33,542 nt of DNA from Streptomyces sp. SID3343 (GCF_009865215.1 NZ_WWJX01000911.1:1-33542); one strand, 5' to 3'; positions 8,122 to 16,925 are shown, numbered from the stretch's first letter. The notes: generated from the sequence alone by a model not told the origin. Program-made: numbers and translations.

Positions 8122-9385
8122 GGCGCACCCTCCCGTCTCCGTGTATCGCGCCCTCGCGCCAGTCCTGCGGCAGCAGGTGGTCGAGCACGTCGTCGACGGT
8201 GACCGCGCCGAGCAGGTGGTCGTCCTCGTCCACGACGGGCGCGGCGACCATGTTGTACGCCGCCAGGAAGCTGGTCACCTCGGCGAGCGGGGTGTCGGGC
8301 CGCAGCGGCATCAGGTCGGTGTCCAGGACCGCGCCCACGAGCGTGAAGGGCGGGTCGCGCAGGAGCCGCTGGAAGTGCACGGTACCCAGATACTTGCCGG
8401 TCGGCGTCTCGGTCGGCGGTCGGCACACGTAGACCTGGCTCGCGAGCGCCGGCGACAGGTCGGCGTTGCGCACGTGCGCGAGTGCCTCGGCGATCGTGGC
8501 GCCCGGCTCCAGCACGATCGGCTCGGTGGTCATCATCCCGCCGGCGGTGTCGTCGGAGTAGGTGAGCAGCCGCCGGACGTCCTCGGCCTCCTCGGGCTCC
8601 ATCAGGCCGAGCAGACGCTCCGCGGTGTCCTCGGGCAGCTCGGAGATCAGGTCGGCCGCGTCGTCGGGGTCCATCGCCTCCAGGACGTCGGCCGCGCGCT
8701 CCTCCTGGAGTTGGCCCAGGATCTCGACCTGGTCGTCCTCGGGCAGCTCTTCGAGTACGTCCGCGAGCCGGTCGTCGTCGAGCGCCGCGGCCACTTCGGC
8801 GCGGCGCTTGGCCGACAGGTTGTGCAGCACGTTCGCCAGGTCGGCGGGCCGCAACTGCTCGAACGTCGCGAGCAGGTTGGCGGCGCCCTGCTGGTCCTCG
8901 GGCCGCTCGAAGCCCGCGACCGCGTTCCAGTCCACCGTGATCGTTTCGCCGCGGCGTCGCCGCAGGCCGGATGCGCTGCCCTTTTGGACGAACAGCTTGG
9001 CGATCAGCCAGTCCCGGCCGCGTCCCAGTGCCATCGCGACATCGAGCACGGTCACCGGCTCGTCGTTGTCGACGAGCGTCACCCGGCGGTCCAGCATCTC
9101 GGCGAGCACGAGGGTCTCGTTCGGGCGCTGCTCGAACCGGCGCATGTTGACCAGGCCGGTGGTGATCACCTCGCCGGTCTCCACACTGGTCACACGTGTC
9201 ATCGGGACGAAGATCCGGCGGCGGGTGGCCACCTCGACGACCAGGCCGAGCACCCGCGGCGGCAGTTGCGCGGTGCGCATCATCACCACGACGTCACGCA
9301 GTCGGCCGACGTGGTCGCCGTTGGGATCGAACACCGCGACGCCCGCGAGGTGCGAGATGAACACGCGACCCGGTGACGCACCCAT
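8111..9385 (-). CDS. MgtE N-domain plus CBS-domain protein lacking the transport channel
   Basis: The 424-residue soluble protein has a PRC-barrel-like N-terminus (VFISHLAGVAVFDPNGDHVGRLRDVV), a second similar segment, an MgtE intracellular N domain built of short helical repeats (about 220-310, ELPEDDQVEILGQLQEERAADVLEAM) and two CBS motifs (MTTEPIVLEPGATIAEAL; DTPLAEVTSFLAAYNMVAAPVVDEDDHLLGAVTVDDVLDHL). The five-helix MgtE channel domain is absent, so it is likely a Mg2+/nucleotide-sensing regulator rather than a transporter. The start is ATG 9385, preceded by GGAGGG on the minus strand; a longer frame to 9583 exists but lacks such a site. Confidence 0.88.
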   Translation of the reverse strand: MGASPGRVFISHLAGVAVFDPNGDHVGRLRDVVVMMRTAQLPPRVLGLVVEVATRRRIFVPMTRVTSVETGEVITTGLVNMRRFEQRPNETLVLAEMLDRRVTLVDNDEPVTVLDVAMALGRGRDWLIAKLFVQKGSASGLRRRRGETITVDWNAVAGFERPEDQQGAANLLATFEQLRPADLANVLHNLSAKRRAEVAAALDDDRLADVLEELPEDDQVEILGQLQEERAADVLEAMDPDDAADLISELPEDTAERLLGLMEPEEAEDVRRLLTYSDDTAGGMMTTEPIVLEPGATIAEALAHVRNADLSPALASQVYVCRPPTETPTGKYLGTVHFQRLLRDPPFTLVGAVLDTDLMPLRPDTPLAEVTSFLAAYNMVAAPVVDEDDHLLGAVTVDDVLDHLLPQDWREGAIHGDGRVRRGA

Positions 9386-9604
9386 GCCGTGGTCCCTCCG
9401 TCGCCGATGCCGCTGTGTCGTTGCCCGGGGCTCGGTGCCCGGTTTCACTGCCCGGTCGTCGTTGCCTGCTCTTCGTTGCCCGGTCGTCGACGCCCTGCGG
9501 GTCGAGGCCCGGCGCCGCCGTGTCACGCCGTTCGACGTGTGCCCCCGGACGGTCAGGCTACCGGTGTGCGTGGGCACGATCACGACACGTCGCGTACACC
9601 TCAG

Positions 9605-9617
9605 TACAGTGCCGCCC
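9605..9617 (+). promoter_or_regulatory. Possible leaderless promoter (-10) of the LppX-like lipoprotein gene
   Basis: TACAGT at 9605-9610 lies 7 bp before GTG 9618, a spacing that would place the transcript start on the start codon. No Shine-Dalgarno sequence is visible upstream. A weak -35 (ACGACA, 9582-9587) lies 17 bp upstream of the hexamer. Confidence 0.4.
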
Positions 9618-10379
9618 GTGCGCTTGCCTCAGACGAAGACCACGATCGCCCTGTTGACCGCCTGCGTGCTCGCCGGGACGGCGTGTTCCCAGGGCAAGGA
9701 GTCGGGCCTGGGCGCCGAATCACCGGACACGATCGCGGGCAGGTCGCGCACGGCGGCGTCGGCGGCGAACTCGGTACACGTCCAAGGTGTGTGGAAGATC
9801 CAGAGCCAGGAGTTCAAGATCGACCTGCGCCTCAAGCGCGAGGGCGGGGTCGGAACCGTGGTCACCGCGGACAGCACGATCGAACTGCTCAGGGTCGGCG
9901 AGGAACTGTTCGTGCGCGGCGACGCGCGGCTCTACCAGGGCCGGGACGGGCGCGGCGGCCCCGAGGTCGAGCAGTCGGCGGCCCTGCTGCGGGACAAGTT
10001 CGTCAAGGTCCACCGCGACGACCCCAGCTACGCGCGCCTGGCCGGGTTCACCCGGATGCAGGACATGATCACCGACCTGATCCGGCTCAACGGCAAGCTC
10101 AAGAAGGACGGACGCGAGAAGGTGCGCGGCACCGAGACGCTCAAGATCGCCGCCGACCGGGGCCGGGGCGGCGAACTGCGGGTCGCGTTGACCGGGACCC
10201 CGTTTCCGCTCAAGTACATCCCGGCACCGCACTCGGGCTCGCTCGAACTGTTCGAGTACGACCAGGACTTCCCGCTCGTGTTGCCCAAGGCGGAGGAAGT
10301 GGTCGACTACGGCACGCTGACGGACGGCAAGGAACCGGGCGCCAAGCCCGGGACCGACCAGCTACCCGGGACCGACTGA
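9618..10379 (+). CDS. LppX/LprG-like secreted lipoprotein
   Basis: The 253-residue protein has a signal peptide ending in LAGTAC, a slightly atypical lipobox, and a mature part with the pattern of the LppX_LprAFG family: SVHVQG, then alternating beta strands FKIDLRLKREGGVGTV, IELLRVGEELFVRGD and a C-terminal FPLKY...GSLELFEYDQD. Family members form a hydrophobic pocket and carry lipids or lipoglycans in the envelope; the ligand here is unknown. GTG 9618 is preferred, with GTG 9609 possible. The next gene encodes a second protein of the same fold class. Confidence 0.8.
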   Translation: MRLPQTKTTIALLTACVLAGTACSQGKESGLGAESPDTIAGRSRTAASAANSVHVQGVWKIQSQEFKIDLRLKREGGVGTVVTADSTIELLRVGEELFVRGDARLYQGRDGRGGPEVEQSAALLRDKFVKVHRDDPSYARLAGFTRMQDMITDLIRLNGKLKKDGREKVRGTETLKIAADRGRGGELRVALTGTPFPLKYIPAPHSGSLELFEYDQDFPLVLPKAEEVVDYGTLTDGKEPGAKPGTDQLPGTD

Positions 10380-10494
10380 CGCGGGCGAACTCGGCAGCGG
10401 GATACCGTTTCCGGGAGGGCGCCGACGTACCCGGGCGTCCCACACCGGGCACACTGGACTCCGAAACATCGAACGACAACGAGGGAACCCAACG

Positions 10495-11448
10495 GTGGAT
10501 CACGTGCGGCGCGGCTTCGTGGTGGCGACGGCGGTAACGGTCACGGTGTTGGTCGCCGGGTGCAGCGCCGGCAGACCCGCGCACCGCTCGTGGCAGGCGC
10601 CGGTGGACGAACCGACGGCGGGCGCGCCGCTCGGCAATCAGGTCGACGGCCTGGACTCGGCGGCGATCCTGCAACGCGCGCAGGCCGCGACGGCGGGCGC
10701 GTCGTCGGTACACGTCAAGGGCGAGTTGGTGACACCGGGCACCACGAAGGCGCCGGCCAAGCCGTTCAGCGTGGACATGCGCTTCACGAGCACCGGCAGC
10801 GAGGGCCGGATCGTCGAGGACGGCACGACCGCTTACATGACGCGGGTGCAGAGCCAGGTCTGGTTCCGCGGCGACGCCGGCTTCTGGGGCAAGGTCGGGG
10901 GATCGTCGAGCGCGGTGGCCTATACCGACCGCTACGTGCAGGTGCCGGCCCAGGAGAAGAAGTACGACGGCATCATCGAGAACACCTATGTCGAGCGGCT
11001 GACCAACAAACTCATGGGCAAGCCGGGCAAGTTGGAGAAGGGCGCGACCAAGACGGTCAACGGACACAAGGCGATCGCGCTGGAGAACCGCACGCCGGGT
11101 GCCGGTGGCACGATCTGGGTCGCGACCGAGGGCGCGCCCTACCTGCTGCGGATGGAGGCGGCCGCGGACGCGAAGCAGACCGGCGCGTTCGACTTCCTGG
11201 CCTACGGCGAACGGGTGGACGTGCACGCGCCCGAGCCCAAGGACGTGGTCGACAAGGATCTGACGTCCGGCTCGTCGGGATCGTCCTCGCCGAGCACCGG
11301 GTCCTCCAACTCCTCCGGGTCCGCCAAGGGGTCGACCGGTACGCCGTCCTCGTCCGGCGGGTCGAGCACCCGCCGACCGGACATCGGTCGCGGTTCCAAG
11401 CCGCCGGTGCCCAGCGGGCTCAAGCACGAGCCGTTGTTGTTTCCCTGA
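10495..11448 (+). CDS. LppX/LprG-like lipoprotein with Ser/Gly-rich C-terminal tail
   Basis: The 317-residue protein has a clear lipobox LVAGC (Cys23) after an RR-containing hydrophobic signal. The mature domain (about 55-245) resembles the upstream lipoprotein (ASSVHVKGELV, VDMRFTSTGSEGRIVEDG, GDAGFWGKVG), placing it in the LppX/LprG-like group. Residues about 255-300 are low-complexity Ser/Gly/Thr, probably a flexible spacer to or through the wall. The GTG 10495 start has GAGGGAA at 10481-10487. The 115-bp gap to the previous gene and the shared family suggest an old duplication. Confidence 0.82.
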   Translation: MDHVRRGFVVATAVTVTVLVAGCSAGRPAHRSWQAPVDEPTAGAPLGNQVDGLDSAAILQRAQAATAGASSVHVKGELVTPGTTKAPAKPFSVDMRFTSTGSEGRIVEDGTTAYMTRVQSQVWFRGDAGFWGKVGGSSSAVAYTDRYVQVPAQEKKYDGIIENTYVERLTNKLMGKPGKLEKGATKTVNGHKAIALENRTPGAGGTIWVATEGAPYLLRMEAAADAKQTGAFDFLAYGERVDVHAPEPKDVVDKDLTSGSSGSSSPSTGSSNSSGSAKGSTGTPSSSGGSSTRRPDIGRGSKPPVPSGLKHEPLLFP

Positions 11449-11481
11449 CGCCGTCGGGCCGCTGCCCCGCTGTCTCGCCGC

Positions 11482-11502
11482 CCCGGCTGCTGCCGAGCCG
11501 GG
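11482..11502. terminator. Hairpin between convergent genes
   Basis: Inverted repeat CCCGGCT (11482-11488) / AGCCGGG (11496-11502), in the 68-bp gap between the lipoprotein stop (11448) and the convergent gene stop (11517). There is no T-run. It is short but suitably placed. Confidence 0.5.
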
Positions 11503-11516
11503 CGGGGCCGCGCGGG

Positions 11517-12056
11517 TCAGTGGCCGCGTCTGCGCCGGCGGCCGATGGACAGGTTCAACGGCGACGCGCCTCGGGTGACGGCCGGTGATCCCACCGGTAC
11601 GGTCCGACCGGCGTCCGTGGGCAGGGCCCCGGCCGCACCGGTGGGGGTCAGCCGGACGAGATCGCACTCGCGGGCCCAGCGGGCCGGCTGCCCTTCGCCG
11701 TCGGGTGCGTTCAGCCGGGCGGCGTGCAGCGCGAGCACGGCGCCTTCGTAGCGCGGGTCGCCGGGCGGGACCACGGCGACCTCGGCGGTCCAGCCCGGCA
11801 ACCGGCCGCCCTTGTCCTTGCTGCGCACGTCCACGATCACCTCGGCGGCATCGGCCAGCCCCGCGACGTACTGCTCGGCGCCGTCCTCCCGGCGCCCCGA
11901 CACCAGCCACGACGAGCCGTCCAGCCACACGTGCCAGACCGGTCGAGGCGGGGCCGCGCCCACCGTCAGCCAAACCAACCCGGACTTCTTGGCGCCCTCT
12001 TCGACCAGCGCGGCCTCGATCAGGGCCGCGGTGGGCAGGCTGTCGGTGTCCGTCAT
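11517..12056 (-). CDS. Uncharacterised actinobacterial protein, possibly split-barrel fold
   Basis: I cannot name this 179-residue protein with confidence. It has no signal peptide or membrane helix. The central region (PVWHVWLDGSSWLVSGRREDG, then VIVDVRSKDKGGRLPGWTAEVAVVPPGD) looks like the beta-rich pattern of FMN-binding split-barrel proteins, and RLNAPDGEGQPARWARECDLVRLTP is a well-ordered later block. It ends in a basic RRRRRGH tail. The start is ATG 12056; longer upstream frames exist but the neighbouring gene occupies the divergent side. Confidence 0.65.
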   Translation of the reverse strand: MTDTDSLPTAALIEAALVEEGAKKSGLVWLTVGAAPPRPVWHVWLDGSSWLVSGRREDGAEQYVAGLADAAEVIVDVRSKDKGGRLPGWTAEVAVVPPGDPRYEGAVLALHAARLNAPDGEGQPARWARECDLVRLTPTGAAGALPTDAGRTVPVGSPAVTRGASPLNLSIGRRRRRGH

Positions 12057-12170
12057 GGGCCCAGCGTCCCACAGCGGCCCGCGACGAGAAGTGCGCCACC
12101 TCATACCCGCTTCGGGGTGACCCGTCGGTAACCTGACCGCACGATCCGCAGCACTGGGAGGACCAGACAC

Positions 12171-13139
12171 ATGGCCGCCACATCGCGTAGCTTGCGTTCC
12201 CGCCGTTCCTGCATGGCCGTTCCCGGCAGCAACCCGCGCTTCATCGAAAAGGCGCAGGGGCTCCCGGTCGACCAGGTGTTCCTCGACCTCGAGGACGCCT
12301 GTGCGCCGCTGGCCAAGGAAGGCGCGCGCCACACCATCGTCGACGCACTCAACAACGGGGACTGGGGCAACCGGATCCGCGTCGTGCGGGTCAACGACTG
12401 GACCACGCACTGGACCTACCGTGACGTGGTGACCGTGGTGGAGGGCGCGGGGGCCAACCTCGACGCGATCATGCTCCCCAAGGTCCAGGACGCCGGCCAG
12501 GTCAAGGCGCTCGACCTGCTGCTCACGCAGATCGAGAAGACCGTGGGCCTGGAGGTCGGCCGGATCGGCATCGAGGCCCAGATCGAGAACGCGCGCGGGC
12601 TGGTGAACGTCGACGAGATCGCCGCGGCGTCCCCGCGCGTGGAGACGATCATCTTCGGCCCGGCGGACTTCATGGCGTCGATCAACATGAAGTCGCTCGT
12701 CGTGGGCGAGCAGCCCCCGGGCTACGACACCGGCGACGCGTACCACTACATCCTGATGCGCATCCTGATGGCGGCACGCGCCAACGACCTCCAGGCGATC
12801 GACGGCCCCTACCTCCAGATCAAGGAGGTCGACGGGTTCCGTCGGGTCGCCGGCCGCTCGGCCGCGCTCGGCTTCGACGGCAAGTGGGTCCTGCACCCCG
12901 GCCAGATCGACGCCGCGAACGAGCTGTACTCGCCGACCCAGAGCGACTACGACCACGCCGAGATGATCCTCGACGCGTACGACTGGTGTACCTCGGCCGA
13001 GGGCGGCATGAAGGGCGCCGCGATGCTCGGCGACGAGATGATCGACGAGGCGTCGCGCAAGATGGCCCTGGTGATCTCGGCCAAGGGACGTGCCGCGGGC
13101 ATGGAGCGCACCCAGAAGTTCGAGGCTCCGCAGCGCTGA
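12171..13139 (+). CDS. HpcH/HpaI-type CoA-ester lyase (CitE / malyl-CoA lyase-like)
   Basis: The 322-residue TIM-barrel enzyme of the CitE/malyl-CoA lyase group cleaves or forms (methyl)malyl-CoA-type thioesters with Mg2+. Signature parts are the N-terminal RRSCMAVPGSNPRFIEKA, FLDLEDACAPLAKEGAR, IEAQIENARGLVNVDEI (conserved Glu metal ligand), FGPADFMASI (conserved Asp) and GFDGKWVLHPGQIDAAN. The start ATG 12171 follows GGGAGG. It stands alone, with no ethylmalonyl-CoA pathway gene beside it, so whether it acts in that pathway is open. Confidence 0.87.
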   Translation: MAATSRSLRSRRSCMAVPGSNPRFIEKAQGLPVDQVFLDLEDACAPLAKEGARHTIVDALNNGDWGNRIRVVRVNDWTTHWTYRDVVTVVEGAGANLDAIMLPKVQDAGQVKALDLLLTQIEKTVGLEVGRIGIEAQIENARGLVNVDEIAAASPRVETIIFGPADFMASINMKSLVVGEQPPGYDTGDAYHYILMRILMAARANDLQAIDGPYLQIKEVDGFRRVAGRSAALGFDGKWVLHPGQIDAANELYSPTQSDYDHAEMILDAYDWCTSAEGGMKGAAMLGDEMIDEASRKMALVISAKGRAAGMERTQKFEAPQR

Positions 13140-13158
13140 ACCGGCGGGCCGATCACTT

Positions 13159-13221
13159 CGGTAGTCGGTAGTCGGTAGTCGGTACTCGATACTCGATACT
13201 CGGCACTTGATACTCGGCACT
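13159..13221. repeat. Nine tandem 7-bp repeats
   Basis: Nine consecutive heptamers: CGGTAGT x3, CGGTACT, CGATACT x2, CGGCACT, TGATACT, CGGCACT. The units drift from one end to the other, as in slipped-strand expansion. The array lies between the lyase stop and the strong terminator. Confidence 0.9.
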
Positions 13222-13227
13222 CGCCCG

Positions 13228-13272
13228 AACGCGGGGCGGGATCCGATCGACGATCGGATCCCGCCCCGCGTT
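13228..13272. terminator. Perfect 22-bp palindromic terminator
   Basis: Arms 13228-13249 and 13251-13272 are exact reverse complements around one central base (13250). Each arm carries GGGGCGGGATCC and ends AAC/GTT. It lies between the convergent lyase and sigma-factor genes and probably serves both. Confidence 0.88.
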
Positions 13273-13333
13273 GCTGCGTTCGGTTGTGGTGTGCCCGGCC
13301 CCGTCTCGGTCCCGACTCCGGCCCGGTCCCGGC

Positions 13334-14233
13334 TCAGTTCTCGGTGAGCAGGCCCGTGCGCAGCTTGTCGAGGGTGCGGGAGAGCAGGCGCGAGACGTGC
13401 ATCTGGGAGATCCCGAGCTGCTCGCCGATCTCGGCCTGGGTCTTCTGGCCGAAGAAGCGCAGCATCAGGATGTGCTTCTCGCGCGGCGGGAGTGCGGCGA
13501 TCAGCGGCTTGAGCGACTCGCGGTTCTCGACGAGCTCGATCGCCGCGTCGTCGGAGCCCAGACGGTCCATCGGGGCGGCCGCGTCGTCGTTGCCGGCACC
13601 GCCGCTGGGGGCGTCGAGCGACGAGGCGCTGTAGCCGTTCGAGGCGATCATGCCCTCGACGACCTCCTCCTGGGAGACGTCGAGGAAGCGCGCGAGTTCG
13701 TGCACGGTGGGCGCGCGGTCGAGCTTTTGGCCGAGCTCGTCGCTCGCCTTGGCGAGCCGCAGACGCAGTTCCTGGAGCCGCCGCGGGACTCGGACCGACC
13801 ACGTGGTGTCCCGGAAGAAGCGCTTGATCTCGCCGAGGATGGTCGGCATGGCGAAGGTGGGGAACTCGACCTCGCGCTCGATGTCGAAACGGTCGATCGC
13901 CTTGATCAGGCCGATCGTGCCGACCTGCACGATGTCCTCGAGGGGTTCGCTGCGGGTACGAAAGCGCCCGGCGGCGAAACGGACGAGCGGCAGATTCAGC
14001 TCGATCAGGGTGTTGCGCACGTATTGGTACTCGTGCGTGCCCTCCTCGAGCGCCTTCAGGCGCTTGAACAGCGTCTTCGACAACGCGCGCGCGTCGGCGG
14101 CGCCCATCCCGCCGATCTCGGCATCGTCGAATTCGCGCCCGATCTCGATCCGATCCAGCTCTTCTGCCACGGTGTTCGTCGCCGGCGGTAGCCCCGTCCG
14201 GACCTGCATCTCGGCTTCGAGCTGAACTGCCAT
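13334..14233 (-). CDS. SigB/SigF-family RNA polymerase sigma factor
   Basis: The 299-residue group-3 sigma factor has region 2 (RNTLIELNLPLVRFAAGRFRTRSEPLEDIVQVGTIGLIKAIDRFD), where the FRTRSEPLEDIVQ form is typical of SigB/SigF proteins. Region 3 (RVPRRLQELRLRLAKASDEL, then a linker) and a region 4 helix-turn-helix (KTQAEIGEQLGISQMHVSRLLSRTL) follow. It is expected to direct stress or developmental genes. The ATG 14233 start follows GGGGGAGG. It is divergent from a STAS antagonist and a HATPase anti-sigma, which suggests all three form one partner-switching module. Confidence 0.93.
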   Translation of the reverse strand: MAVQLEAEMQVRTGLPPATNTVAEELDRIEIGREFDDAEIGGMGAADARALSKTLFKRLKALEEGTHEYQYVRNTLIELNLPLVRFAAGRFRTRSEPLEDIVQVGTIGLIKAIDRFDIEREVEFPTFAMPTILGEIKRFFRDTTWSVRVPRRLQELRLRLAKASDELGQKLDRAPTVHELARFLDVSQEEVVEGMIASNGYSASSLDAPSGGAGNDDAAAPMDRLGSDDAAIELVENRESLKPLIAALPPREKHILMLRFFGQKTQAEIGEQLGISQMHVSRLLSRTLDKLRTGLLTEN

Positions 14234-14276
14234 GCCTCCCCCTCGTCACACGTTTTTGAGGTTTCCCCTCTGCGCC

Positions 14277-14300
14277 TAACCCGGATGGAGGAGAGCAAAC
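14277..14300 (-). promoter_or_regulatory. Putative SigB/SigF-type promoter of the sigma-factor gene
   Basis: On the minus strand, GTTT (14300-14297) is followed after 14 bp by GGGTTA (14282-14277), 44 bp before the start codon. It resembles the GTTT-N14-16-GGGTA(T) consensus read by SigB/SigF-type holoenzymes, with one mismatch in the -10 part. It would allow the factor to activate its own gene. Confidence 0.55.
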
Positions 14301-14414
14301 ACCTTCACACCGAAAAACTTGTATCCGGTGGGTGACCCCCACCATGCACGGGCGGTCGTCTATCGTATGCCCGGGCCGAAGTACTCGGTGGGCAATGGGC
14401 AGCAGGAGGCTGGA

Positions 14415-14756
14415 ATGCAGGGCGGCTTGACGGTGTCCGTGAGCACCAATGGCACCTCTGCGATCGTTACGGTCGCCGGTGAGATCGATGTGGACAGCGC
14501 CGCAGCGGTGCGAGACCGCCTGTTCGAGTGTGTCGAGCAGGGCAGTACCAGGCTCGTGATCGACTGCTCGGAACTCGACTTCTGCGATTCGACCGGACTG
14601 AACGCGTTCCTCGCCGCCCGACTGCGCGCGCAGGCTGCGGGGGGAGCGGTCCACCTCGTGGGCGTTCAACCTGCCGTGGCGCGGGTATTCGAGATCACCG
14701 GTGCGGTACAGGGGTTCACTTTTCACGAGACCCTGGCAGAGGCGGTCGGAGAGTAG
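14415..14756 (+). CDS. STAS-domain anti-anti-sigma factor
   Basis: The 113-residue STAS protein of the SpoIIAA/RsbV/BldG type, when unphosphorylated, sequesters an anti-sigma kinase and frees the sigma factor. It has V-A-G-E-I-D-V-D-S and the phosphorylation motif DFCDSTGLNAFL with predicted phospho-Ser59. I chose ATG 14415 because GGAGG at 14405-14408 is six bases upstream; a longer frame to 14319 lacks family similarity. The HATPase gene starts 77 bp downstream. Confidence 0.9.
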   Translation: MQGGLTVSVSTNGTSAIVTVAGEIDVDSAAAVRDRLFECVEQGSTRLVIDCSELDFCDSTGLNAFLAARLRAQAAGGAVHLVGVQPAVARVFEITGAVQGFTFHETLAEAVGE

Positions 14757-14833
14757 CCCGTGACTTGTGGTGTCCTTCGGTGGGATGCGGGCAACTATCA
14801 CCGCGTATCAGCGTGAGCGAGGTGAGCCAGTAG

Positions 14834-15310
14834 ATGTGCGCCATGCGATCGCAGGCGCCCGGCGACGGGGGTGCCTGCTTCTCGAACCCTTCGCTGCGTC
14901 AGGTGCGGAGATTGCCGTTCGAGGGTGCTTCGGGGGCGGTGGCGAGGTCGAGGACATTCATCCGGAACACGCTCCACTCCTATGGGTGGTCCGGCTCGGA
15001 CGACGAGCAGGTGGTGGTGCTGTCCGACGACGTGCTGCTCGTCGCGGTCGAGTTGGTGACGAACGCGTGCCTGCACGCGGGCGGCCCGGTGGAACTGCGG
15101 GTCGTGCGCACGCCCGAACTGATCCGTATCGAGGTCGACGACCGCAGCGAGGAGGCTCCGCAGGCGCGGGCTCCACACTCGGGTACGAGGCCGGGTGGGC
15201 ACGGGCTCCACATCATCCGGCGGTTGACGCTGGACTGGGGGACCGTCGTGCACCGCGGCGCCGGCAAGACGGTGTGGGTCGACATGCCGGTGCCGGAGCA
15301 CATGCGCTGA
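14834..15310 (+). CDS. HATPase-type anti-sigma factor / serine kinase (RsbW-like)
   Basis: The 158-residue GHKL ATP-binding protein has an N box ELVTNACLHAG (Glu73, Asn77), a D-D-R-S G1 region (Asp102-103) and a G-rich lid RPGGHGLHIIRR. This is the short RsbW/SpoIIAB-like form, which binds a sigma factor and phosphorylates its STAS antagonist. The start ATG 14834 follows GAGGTGAGC. The adjoining STAS gene and the divergent SigB/SigF-like gene are the likely partners; single HATPases of this type are numerous in streptomycetes, so cross-talk is possible. Confidence 0.88.
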   Translation: MCAMRSQAPGDGGACFSNPSLRQVRRLPFEGASGAVARSRTFIRNTLHSYGWSGSDDEQVVVLSDDVLLVAVELVTNACLHAGGPVELRVVRTPELIRIEVDDRSEEAPQARAPHSGTRPGGHGLHIIRRLTLDWGTVVHRGAGKTVWVDMPVPEHMR

Positions 15311-15312
15311 TC

Positions 15313-15336
15313 CGGCCGGACGGCCGGACGGCCGGG
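15313..15336. repeat. Three tandem 8-bp GC repeats
   Basis: CGGCCGGA, CGGCCGGA, CGGCCGGG in succession, directly after the HATPase stop codon. Self-complementary CGGCCG cores could form small hairpins. No other role is visible in the 196-bp gap before gltX. Confidence 0.6.
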
Positions 15337-15506
15337 CGGGCGTCCTGAGGGCGTCGGCGCCGGTTCGGGGCGGACGGTGTTCGGGGCAGGTCGGAGCGGG
15401 GTGAATCGCCGAGGGCGTCGCGGGGGATGTCGTCGGGTCGAAAGGGCCGGTACGGTCCGTCGGGACGTGCGTCGGCCCGCCGGGCACGGCCGATACCCTG
15501 GGGGGC

Positions 15507-16925
15507 ATGTCTGCCTCTTCGGTTCGCGTTCGCTTCGCTCCCTCTCCCACCGGCATGTTCCACGTCGGTGGCGCCCGCTCCGCGCTGTACAACTGGGCGG
15601 TGGCGCACAAGGCCGGCGGCACCTTCGTGCTGCGGGTCGAGGACACCGACGAGGCGCGCAACCGGCCGGAGTGGACCGAGGGGATCATCGGCGCGCTGGC
15701 CGCGATCGGCATCAACGCGTCGGACCCGGCGTTCGAGGGTCCGTACTTCCAGTCGCAGAACGCGACGCTGCACCGCGAGTCGGCGGTCAAGCTGTTCGAC
15801 GCCGGCCGCGCGTACTACTGCGATTGCACGCGTGAGGTCCTGGAGGCCCGTACCGGCTCCAAGCACCTGGGCTACGACGGCTTTTGCCGCGACCGGGGCC
15901 TGGCGGCCGGCGAAGGACGGGCGCTGCGGTTCCGTACCCCCGACGAGGGCGTCACGGTGGTGGCCGACCTGGTGCGTGGCGACACAGAGTTCCCCAACGC
16001 GTCGCTGGAGGACTTCGTCATCGCGCGCGGCAACGGTTCGGCGGTGTTCCTGCTCGCGAACGTGGTCGACGACGTCGACCAGCGGATCACCATCGTCATC
16101 CGGGGCGAGGAGCACCTGTCCAACGCGTCGAAGCAGCAGCTCCTGTGGGAGGCGCTGGGCGCGACCCCGCCGCAGTGGGCGCACCTGCCGGTGATCGTGA
16201 ACGAGAAGCGGCAGAAGCTCTCCAAGCGCCGGGACAAGGTCGCCCTGGAGTCCTACCTGGACGAGGGCTACCTGCCCGAGGCGCTGGTGAACTACCTGTT
16301 CCTGCTCGGGTGGGGGCCGAAGGACGACGTCGAGATCCGTCCGTACGCGGAGCTGGAGCAGCTCTTCGATCTGCGGGACGTCAACAAGTCGTCGGCGTTC
16401 TTCGACGTCAAGAAGCTGTCGTCGTTCAACGCCGACTACATCCGCGCGCTCGACGCCGACGCGTTCGTCGCGGCGTGTGCGCCGTGGGTGCTCGGGCCGA
16501 AGGCTCCGTGGGCCGAAGACGCGTTCGACGCGGCGGTGTTCGCCGAGGTCGCGCCGCTCGTGCAGACGCGCATCACGGTGCTCGGCGAGGTGCCGATGTA
16601 CGTCGACTTCCTGTTCCTGGACGCGCCCGCCGAGGACGAGGCGGCGTGGGCCAAGGCGATGAAGCCGGGCGCGGCCGACATCTTGACCAGTGCGCGCGAG
16701 GAGCTTGCCAAGGCCGAGTGGAACGTGGACGCGCTCAAGGCCGCGGTCGAGGCGGCGGGCGCGGCGCACGGCCTCAAGCTGTCCAAGTCGCAGGCGCCGG
16801 TCCGGGTCGCGGTGACGGGTCGCACGGTGGGGCTGCCGTTGTTCGAGTCGCTGCAGGTGCTCGGCCGCGAGCGGGTGCTGGCGCGCGTGGACGCGGCGCT
16901 GGGGCGGTTGGCGGCGGCGGAGTAG
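15507..16925 (+). CDS. gltX: Glutamyl-tRNA synthetase
   Basis: Class I synthetase charging tRNA-Glu (and in actinobacteria, with GatCAB, also mischarging tRNA-Gln). The HIGH-like motif is FHVGG within [20 protein letters not shown] (residues 18-22), with the [11 protein letters not shown] acceptor region after it. The KMSKS-like motif is KLSKR at 237-241. A C-x-C...Y...C zinc-type pattern is present (YYCDC and GYDGFCR). The C-terminal helical anticodon domain is complete, with 472 residues, a normal length. The start is ATG 15507 after GGGGGG. A terminator follows 22 bp after the stop. Confidence 0.97.
   Translation: MSASSVRVRFAPSPTGMFHVGGARSALYNWAVAHKAGGTFVLRVEDTDEARNRPEWTEGIIGALAAIGINASDPAFEGPYFQSQNATLHRESAVKLFDAGRAYYCDCTREVLEARTGSKHLGYDGFCRDRGLAAGEGRALRFRTPDEGVTVVADLVRGDTEFPNASLEDFVIARGNGSAVFLLANVVDDVDQRITIVIRGEEHLSNASKQQLLWEALGATPPQWAHLPVIVNEKRQKLSKRRDKVALESYLDEGYLPEALVNYLFLLGWGPKDDVEIRPYAELEQLFDLRDVNKSSAFFDVKKLSSFNADYIRALDADAFVAACAPWVLGPKAPWAEDAFDAAVFAEVAPLVQTRITVLGEVPMYVDFLFLDAPAEDEAAWAKAMKPGAADILTSAREELAKAEWNVDALKAAVEAAGAAHGLKLSKSQAPVRVAVTGRTVGLPLFESLQVLGRERVLARVDAALGRLAAAE

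Noticed and set aside
13159..13221. Possible CRISPR array
   Set aside because: The repeats are contiguous 7-mers without spacers and no cas gene is near.
11517..14801. 1094-codon minus-strand frame
   Set aside because: It spans the lyase gene, a repeat array and a terminator. Only its 3' part, from ATG 12056, looks like a real protein.
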